Of a DNA stretch of 64,000 nt, positions 56,838 to 64,000 are shown one piece after another (within the stretch, counting starts at the first letter, position 1; the number at the start of each line of letters is the position of its first letter). The DNA is from Clitopilus passeckerianus. Its lineage: Eukaryota; Basidiomycota; Agaricomycetes; Agaricales; Entolomataceae. The position numbers and the translations under genes were made by a program. Location: assembly GCA_944990035.1 (NCBI GenBank), contig CALYLX010000128.1, positions 310,001 to 374,000 of the forward strand. The letters are read 5' to 3'. Under the pieces are notes generated by a model. It was not told where the DNA came from, searched no databases, and saw only the letters and a program-made list of their open reading frames with translations.

Positions 56838-59219
56838 TTATTTGCGATAGAACTGGGGGCACGTCAAGTCAGTTTCGGGCCATAGCACCAGCAGTGAACA
56901 CTTACACTGCGTCTGAAATTAAACCACAGCGATAGACAGCCCCTATCAAAGCTGCTTCGGAAACCACTGTGACAGGAATCGTCAGAAATGGGTACCAATT
57001 TACTATGAAGATAGACCCACCGTTTGTGAGAGAACTCCCACTCGCGGTTCACGATACGGAAAGCAATGTCTTCATATGGAGGACCTGCACTGAAGTGTAG
57101 TAAGACAGTATCTTCGTTCCCAGGTTCTTTAATGATCTTGTATGTGGGAGCTTTGCTCTTGTCGATGAGATCGGGATAGAAGATATTGAACTTGTAGCCT
57201 TGGACGACTTTGGGAGGTGGGTTATCCGTACTGAAAATAAGAGTCAGCCACATATATCAGCAAGATGGTCAAACAATCGTACTCATAATGTGTCTGATTG
57301 TACTTGTTCCATTCGTAGCCGGTATGTACCCTGTTGAAGTATCTTGGCTTCCTGGGTCGGTACTTGTCCTCCCAGTTATAGGATGTTGGTCGTCCGATAT
57401 TCTCTTCCTGGTTGAAAAGCTCCTCTTCTTCGTCAAGCTCTCTCTCGGCCTCGGCTCTGTACATGGCCTCTGAAGCGAGGTCGGCACCACTTGCTGAGGT
57501 CTCTGGCTGCTCTTGAGTAACCTCGACTTCGGGTTGTACGACTTTGGGAACGAAGCGAGAATCAGCGACCGCCCGTCGTGCTTGAAGCTGGAAATTTTGT
57601 ATCAGAAACGCTGCTTGCACACGGAAGAAATATGCTCACCAGCCGCCTTAGGTCCTCTGCTTCGGTAAGTATGTCAATATCTCTTTCCTCAGGTCGTAAC
57701 TTCGTGATGTCGATGAGAACAGGGCTCATGGCACGATCATAAGGTTCCATCTCTTCAGGAGGCGCATCATCCATATCCACATCCATGGTGATATCCAGTC
57801 CTTGCCGTCCAGATGCGGCTTTCGCAACGCCTGCGAGCAATTCTTCCTGAGCTTGCAAAGCCTCATCACGTTGGCGTTTGCGTAGTTGTTCAAGCCTGTT
57901 ACGGACAACAACCTCGTGCACACTCTTGAGTTTGGCTTTTGATTTCCATACTAGAATCTTCTTGAGTAAAGCCTCCCAGTAATCAGTGTCAATGGGTTCT
58001 CCGCTGGTCAATTTGGCCTGCACTTGTCGTTGGAGACCACTGAGCTGTTCCAATGTCTTGCCGGAGAGTAAAGCAGCAATGTCTGCCTCGACTGCAGCAG
58101 CAGCTTCTGCGCCCATCTGCTTGTTGGACCGAATCATATCCAAGCGATCTTTGCAAACCACCATCATGTTCTGTAGTGGATGTTAGGTCAACTGTTAGGT
58201 ATAGAAAATGACAGACTTACGGTCCAAAACTCTATGTTAGTATCGCTATCTTCAAGTGTGAGGTAGCGTTCGATATCCTCGTGAAGCTCGTCAATTTGCT
58301 CAGAGGAGAGATTCTATAACGTAGATGAGCGATGGAATCGAGTGCTCAGCGGCGGACCTACATCGAAGATGTTATATGGTTCGTCGAGGTCAATTTCCAG
58401 TCCGGCAGTATCGTCGTTCTTCTGGTCCTCCTCTGTGGGGGGATTGACATATTTGAGGTTGAGCGCCAGGAAGTCGATGGCCTTGGCTCGTTTCTCCTTG
58501 ATACGAATGGCGGCCCTCTTGCGCTCTTGTTCCAGCTGGAATTCTCCTTCCTTTGACAACCACTCAGACATCTGTGCGGTCTCTTGAAGCCTCGCCATCT
58601 TCAACTCTTCTTCTTCTCTTAACTGCTGTTCAACCTCCCTCTCGGCCCTGCGGCGATTCAATCTCTCTAGCTCCTCCTTTGCCTCTTGACGCCGTATTGC
58701 ATCTCTTCTCTGGGCCTCGGCTAGAGATAGCCCAGCCTTTTGTCCTTTTCATTCTTCTTGTGCCAGCGGAACTGTTGTCCAAGATTGACGTCGTGGAACG
58801 GGTTGTCGGTTGCGCTGTAAATGCTGAGCTCGGCAACCTGTCGAGCCTCCTCTTCCTCCTTTGCTCTCTTTTTCTCGGCTTTGCGAGCTTTCCTGTCTTC
58901 CGACCTATCTCGCTTGCGCCTAAAGGAGTAGAGTCATGAGTATCGGTATAACCACAAAGGCTGTTGTCACCTACTTTCGGTCCTTCCTATCTCTGTCTCT
59001 TTCCCTACTATCGCTACGACTCCTCTCTCTCCTCTTCTCCGGCCTCCGCTCCCGCTCCCTACTCCTACTACGACGGTCTCTTCGTTTCGAGTCTCCGTGA
59101 TCATCTACCCTCGAAGAGTGCTTGTCATGCCGCGACGAGCGTGAATCTCGATGTTCGCGGTCGTAATCGCGGTCGTCGTACCTTCTCCTTGGTGATGCTG
59201 ACCTGGACTCTCTTCCCAT
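56838..59219 (-). CDS. Cactin (conserved spliceosome-associated protein)
   Basis: Cactin homologue, a nuclear splicing cofactor. The N-terminus MGRESRSASPRRRYDDRDYD is an SR/RD-rich tail. After introns comes KRAKEEEEARQVAELSIYSA, DNPFHDVNLGQQFRWHKKNE, then long charged helices (RRAEREVEQQLREEEELKMA). The cactin mid domain has IDFLALNLKYVNPPTEEDQ, LSSEQIDELHEDIERYLTLE and SDTNIEFWTNMMVVCKDRLD. The C-terminal domain reads TSYNWEDKYRPRKPRYFNRV, GYKFNIFYPDLIDKSKAPTY, VLLHFSAGPPYEDIAFRIVN, REWEFSHKRGFRSSFDRGCL and, across a last intron, SLWFNFRRSFYRK with TAA at 56838-56840. The C-terminal domain is one of the most conserved in eukaryotes, so identity is secure. About 700 residues. Head-to-head with MCX1, with 160 bp between the starts. 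Confidence 0.93.
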
Positions 59220-59379
59220 GTCGAGATTACAGTTGCGTTTGGTGAGGAACTTGCGGAAACCAGCAAGACGGCTACACCTTATGTCATCAATGGTAAGTCC
59301 GAAAGGCGGTAAGCCATCTCGTACCAGTCCTTCACCGCTAACCTTCATCTTACCTCTCTCTCGACAGATCCTAGCTAGA

Positions 59380-61568
59380 ATGCCTTCAACTACGCTGGGA
59401 AGGCTGTCTGCACGTCCTTTGCAGCGAATATACTCCTCAAAACCTCTGAGGCAACCACCACGACGGTACATCAAGACACAAACCGTGCACGACTCGCAGT
59501 ACGAACAGGCTGAAATACCCCACACTCATCCCCCGGGATTTGGTCTTGCGACACCCAAAGAGGTGGCTTTACTTTCAAATATCTCCTGGAATGAACGCTG
59601 AATGTTTTGGATTAGCTTGTGGAATACCTTGACCAATTTATTGTAGGTCAGGAAACTGCCAAGAAGGTCCTATCTGTCGCGTGTGTATCTCCGGCCCTTC
59701 CGATCCCAAAAGTACATTCTGACTCGCACGCTGCAGAGTCTTCAACCACTACAACAGAGTTCGCTCGAATCTCTCGTACTTGGATGCCCAGGAATCTGAG
59801 CAGTCAAGCCCATATGATGTCGAGGATGGTATGCCAACATCTTCTCACTTCCATCCAGTCGACCCTGAGTACTCACTCAGGTATCTCAACAGCGCATGTG
59901 CGGCCCATGCGCAAACCTCCACCAATAACACCTTCATTTCCGCGATATAATCCAACTTTTGAGAAGAGTAATGTGCTGGTATTGTACGTTCAGTAATATT
60001 TGATGTTCTTTCCCTTGCTGACTGCCACATTCTGAAGAGGGCCGACCGGATCGGGTATGCAAGGCTCAGTGATCGTTGTGGCCAAAGTTGACTCTCTTGC
60101 GAAGGCAAAACACTGCTGGCGAAGACCCTCGCAAAGGTCCTTGATGTACCCTTCTCTGTCAGTGATGCCACCTCCTTCACACAAGTACGTTGTCTTGCCA
60201 TCTCCTCATGCGAATATGACTCACTGTTCATGACTTTGGCAGGCTGGATGTGAGTGGAATATACTCCGCTACGGGCGCGGTCCTTACTATCATTTGCTAT
60301 AGATGTTGGCGAGGATGTAGATATGGCAATACAACGACTAGTCAGTGGCCCCTCAAGGGCATTTTAATTGAACTAACCAGAACGTTGCGTTCTCAAGCTA
60401 CAAGCAGCCAACTATGATCCTCTTCGGGCCAGGTGAGGGCTGTCACAAGTCTTAATCACCCACTCTGACAATTTCACAGCGTCGGGATAGTCTACATCGA
60501 CGAGGTAGACAAGATCGCCAAGAAATCTGCTGGCGGCCTAGAAAGTTCGAGGGATGTTGGGGGTGAAGGTGTACAGCAAGCTCTATTACGAATGATGGAA
60601 GGCTCAGTGGTCAGTGTATCTGCAAAGGCGGAGGTGCATCCATGGAGATGCCTCCCCCAGGTGGTGAAGGACGGTCAAGAAGCGGGTATCGAGCAGCACA
60701 GGCACAGGCGTCGCGCCCGGATACGTATCACATCGATACCTCGAATGTGCTGTTCATCTGAGTGGTGCTTTTGTTGGCCTAGACTCGGTCATCAAGCAGA
60801 GAGTAGCCAAGGGAGTAAGTATTTCTCGATCTTTCGTCAGCTAAAGAGGTCTCATCCTATGCATATAGTCCATCGGCTTCACCGCAACATTACCTACTCC
60901 TGAAGACGGCAAGTCCATGCCTTTCTTCACGCCGAACAACAAGACCTCCCAAAATATCCTCGACCTCGTAGAAACGTCTGACCTTGTCAAATACGGGTAT
61001 GTATATGCGACACCATTTGTCCACTCCTTGCCGACATTTCACTCCTAGATTTATACCTGAGTTCATCTCTCGTCTTCCTTCGGTCACGACGCTCGCACCT
61101 CTCAGTGTATCCGACCTACGCCGCATCCTAACAGAAGTGAAGGGTTCACTTATCTCGCAATATCAGGCACTTTTCGGATATTCTGGAGTGGAAATCCGAT
61201 TTACAGATGCTGCATTGGATGAGATATGTCAGAAGGCATATGACAGAGGTGGAGGAGCTAGGGGTTTACGAGGAATAATGGTTTGATGATCCTACCTTTT
61301 CAGATAAAGCGACGTTGCTGACTGATCTTCCTTCCTTCAGGAGACTTTACTACTTGAGCCGATGTATGAAGTACCGTGCGTGGCCCTATCTTGCCATAAA
61401 TTTACTAATGCTAATGGCTCCTTCAGAGGTTCTGATATTCGACATGTTCTGATAACTGCGGATATGGTTCGAGGAACAAAGTCAGCTGGTTACTGGAAGA
61501 AGGGAGAGGGTGTCGCTTTCTGGGAAGCTTGGGCGACCGAGGAGAGCAAGACCAAGACCTCGTCATAA
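59380..61568 (+). CDS. MCX1: Mitochondrial ClpX-type AAA+ unfoldase (Mcx1), with two frame breaks in mid-gene
   Basis: Mitochondrial ClpX homologue. [20 protein letters not shown] is a typical presequence. Exons then give [60 protein letters not shown] (Walker A GPTGSGKT), [20 protein letters not shown] and [15 protein letters not shown] (Walker B). Next come [20 protein letters not shown], a break near 60624-60628, [15 protein letters not shown], a second break near 60758, and [18 protein letters not shown]. The C-terminal domain has [40 protein letters not shown] and ARGLRGIME (sensor 2 Arg), ending KTKTSS. As in other mitochondrial ClpX of fungi, no N-terminal zinc-binding domain is visible. 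About 560 residues. Either a pseudogene in progress or, more likely, sequence indels. Confidence 0.87.
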
Positions 61569-61794
61569 TATTTGTCGACCTATTTGCTTTGCATGTACCA
61601 CCACGGATCTCTCTGTACATTTATAATGTTGTAGATTTAGCACTCAATTGGAGTTGACGCCGCAGTGACAATGATATAATCCGGATTTATAATGAACATG
61701 CGGGTGAGAGACCAGGTACGTGAATGGAAAGTCTTAACAAAAGTGATACTGTAAGTTACCAACAGAGGCAATTGAAGGGAAAGGCTGATTCAGA

Positions 61795-62665
61795 CTAATC
61801 TTTCTTGTCGGACTCTGCTGCCTCATCCTTCTTCTCAGCATCGGCATCGGTAGTTGGCGCCTCTGCCTCTGCCTTCTCTTCCTCAGCCTTGGGCTCATCC
61901 TCGGGCTTCTTCTCCTCAGTGAGCTGCTTGTTTGATTCCTGAGCGTTCTCAAATGCATCCTTGAACAGATTGGCGTCTGTAGAGAGGTACGAAGTTCGCT
62001 TAGATCGAAGATGGGTTGATTATGGGGACTTACTATCAGAGTTGGCGAAACGGATGGCGAAGGTTTCTGAGGTGGGTGGCTCTTCAGAGTAATCGGCAGC
62101 TACCTTCCAGACCCAACTCCTATCGGAACCAATATTGGGTTGGAGTTTCATCTCGGGAGCAACTAGATCGTACAAACGAGAAGGATAAGGGTGAGAGCTA
62201 GACACGCGATAATAGAACACATACTCAGGTGGTTCGCGCAAACCTTCAAAGTCTTGTCCCTGCGCATAACAACACGCGTCTTCTTGGTCTCCTTATCCGC
62301 CAACAAGCGCACATCTCCTGTTCCTCGTTCCTTCCATTCGTTAGAAGCAGCCTCGAAGCGGAAGAGTTTGGCGCGCCTGGTTGATGGGTGCAAAGTCAGA
62401 TCACACGAAGAAAATTGGTGTTTCTATTAAGACCCTACATCTTGAAGACAACATCTTCATTCTCCTCGTTTGTCTTTATCTCGACCTGCTCAGTGAGCTT
62501 GATAACGGGCTCGTAATGGGGGTCGTTCTCCTCCTCCTGTTGACGCGTAAGTGGTCAGAATAATCAACGATCGATGAACAAAGACGAAAAACAGGCTAAT
62601 GCTGCAGAAACTACGGTGATATTGACACGTACCCTGGGTGCAAGTGCGTCTGTGTTCTCCGACAT
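61795..62665 (-). CDS. YRB1: Ran-binding protein 1 (Yrb1/RanBP1)
   Basis: Cytosolic cofactor that releases RanGTP from export complexes. Start [20 protein letters not shown], then [20 protein letters not shown] and [13 protein letters not shown], the opening of a RanBD. Exon 2 continues [38 protein letters not shown], and exon 3 [40 protein letters not shown]. The WKERG, RVVMRRD and WVWxxxAD motifs are the Ran-binding signatures. A Glu/Ala/Lys-rich tail ([20 protein letters not shown]) ends in SDKKD. About 205 residues, normal for yeast-type RanBP1. Three introns. Head-to-head with a p24 gene; starts are 173 bp apart. Confidence 0.95.
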
Positions 62666-62838
62666 TGTATAGGATTCAATCGATGCTGGACGATGTAGCT
62701 GCGATGAAAGGTGATGAGCCCGGCTTTGGAAATATTATCTTGCACCAATCAGGCTCCATCAAATTCGTGACATTGTCACGCGTCACGCGCTTCGTGGCCG
62801 TGTGTGCAGGCTCGTTCTTGAAACTCATTGGCCTCGAA

Positions 62839-63720
62839 ATGTTCTGCTCTCAGTATACCCCAAGGCTGCTCGCCGTTTTCTTCGTCGTTCTGGGCTTAGC
62901 TCCTGCCTTTGTCTATGCTCACATAATAGAGATTAATGCTGGTCATAAAGAATGTTTCTTCGAGGACCTCCACGTGCATGACAAGGTGAATAGGAACAAG
63001 CACGACTTGTCTAGGTTCTGTTCTAACCATGGGACAAGATGACGGTTACGTACCAAGTAGGGGGTGGAGGGCACTTGGACATTGACTTCTGGGTGAGTTG
63101 CAATGACCAACGATTGTTCACTGGATAACTCACCTCAAAACAGTTAACGGATTCAGACGACGTTGTCCTTGGGAAACAAGTCCGACAATCCACGGGGTCG
63201 TTGTCAATTACCGCGACAAAGGATGGAAGACATGAACTCTGCTTCTCGAATCAGATGAGCTCTGTGACAGACAAGATAGTCAGGTTAGTCCAGTCTGTCA
63301 CATACGATTGACCACCGTTTAATATTTGAATGTAGTTTCAACGTCCATGGTGTTATTTACGTGCAAGGGGACGGTGAGAATAACAACATTGCGCCCATTA
63401 TACTTGCCACTCACCCTTCATTGAACCATTAGATGTTGTCGCACCTGTTGAACGAGAAATTCGCGCCTTGGCCCAAGGTTTGGCTAATGTCAAAGACGAG
63501 CAGGAGTACATTGTCGTCAGGGAACGAACACACCGAGATACCGCCGAATCCACCAACGCTCGAGTCAAATGGTGGTCTATCCTCCAAGCTATCGTGCTCT
63601 TCGCCGTTGTTGGCTGGCAGATTTACTACCTCAAAGTAAGTTTCTACGTTATTCAGATTTTATCCAAGTATTAACCATTGGTCCATCCAGTCTTTCTTCG
63701 AAGTAAAGCGCGTAATTTGA
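62839..63720 (+). CDS. p24-family cargo receptor (Emp24/GOLD domain)
   Basis: Type I membrane protein of COPII/COPI vesicles. The signal peptide MFCSQYTPRLLAVFFVVLGL is followed by AHIIEINAGHKECFFEDLHV, with the first GOLD-domain Cys. After an intron comes MTVTYQVGGGGHLDIDFWL, then HELCFSNQMSSVTDKIVSFN with the second conserved Cys. The coiled-coil stretch VEREIRALAQGLANVKDEQE and RTHRDTAESTNARVKWWSIL precedes the transmembrane helix QAIVLFAVVGWQIYYL. The tail SFFEVKRVI has the di-aromatic and dibasic residues used for coat binding. About 215 residues and four introns. It is a p24 family member; I did not decide between Emp24, Erv25 and Erp subclasses. Confidence 0.93.
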
Positions 63721-64000
63721 ATTATTGTCCTCATATAATTTTACTATCAAGTTACAAATGGCTTTTCAGCTAAAGCGATTGAGAGCAACCATTATCTAAA
63801 AATCTGAGCCTAAAGTTACACCCCGATGCTGGCGGGATAGAGGGTATACAAGATTGAAGAAGGAGATCGAGAGGATTGAAAATAACTGAGTAAAGGATGC
63901 TATGTTTGTTGGTGTCATGATTTATATGCTAGTTTAAGGAATGATGCACACTAAGGGGTAATTATAACAATGAATGGGTGGGTCGTCCATATAAAGTACA

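Noticed and set aside
1..64000. Search for CRISPR arrays, rRNA, integrated viral or transposon genes
   Set aside because: No regular spaced repeats, rRNA motifs, reverse transcriptase, transposase or integrase signatures were seen.

Overview
This window is nuclear DNA from a filamentous basidiomycete, most likely an Agaricomycete mushroom-type fungus. The evidence is intron-dense genes on both strands with short (about 45-75 nt) GT-AG introns, long proline/serine-rich disordered tails, and a DUF6534 membrane protein, a family I know only from Agaricomycotina. I saw no tRNA, rRNA, CRISPR array or intact transposon. All exon joins and gene models were made by eye.

Layout. 1-6.0 kb: the 3' end of a short-chain dehydrogenase, MPO1-like and SEC22 genes in divergent orientation, then an unrecognised Pro/Ser-rich gene. 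6.2-12.5 kb: RAT1 (nuclear 5'-3' exoribonuclease) diverging from the eIF2B delta subunit gene. 12.7-24.2 kb: an MTP18-like mitochondrial gene diverging from an FHA+forkhead gene (FHL1-like), then the inositol hexakisphosphate kinase KCS1 and a HEI10-type meiotic RING E3. 24.6-27.9 kb: a long disordered protein ending in a CUE-like segment. 27.9-34.0 kb: a gene-poor stretch with one DUF6534 gene, MED18 and one copy of a diverged repeat. 34.1-39.1 kb: BCD1, DRE2 and a second forkhead gene, all on the minus strand. 40.1-44.4 kb: FAR11/STRIP. 46.0-48.3 kb: a Pho80-type cyclin. 49.2-53.0 kb: the ubiquitin-activating enzyme UBA1. 53.5-56.4 kb: a tandem pair of divergent cyclin-box-like genes. 56.8-63.7 kb: cactin/MCX1 and YRB1/p24, two tightly spaced divergent pairs.

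Most genes are single-copy housekeeping functions: ER-Golgi traffic (SEC22, p24), RNA processing (RAT1, BCD1, cactin), transcription (MED18, two forkheads), translation (eIF2B delta), ubiquitin activation, Fe-S assembly (DRE2), mitochondrial function (MTP18, MCX1) and nuclear transport (YRB1). They share promoters in several head-to-head pairs, and two of these pairs carry a CACGTG hexamer almost exactly midway between the start codons.

The observations most worth a second look are these: a recurring pattern of single-base frame breaks in conserved genes (FHL1, KCS1, the second forkhead, MCX1), most at short C/G runs, which probably marks sequencing or assembly indels; a 7-nt microexon inside the RING motif of the HEI10 gene; the tandem cyclin-like pair with a CxCxxC motif; a diverged same-strand repeat pair at 22.0-22.3 and 33.6-33.9 kb; and a conserved-looking uncharacterised C-terminal region in the Pro/Ser-rich gene. 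I did not find a convincing new multi-gene system.
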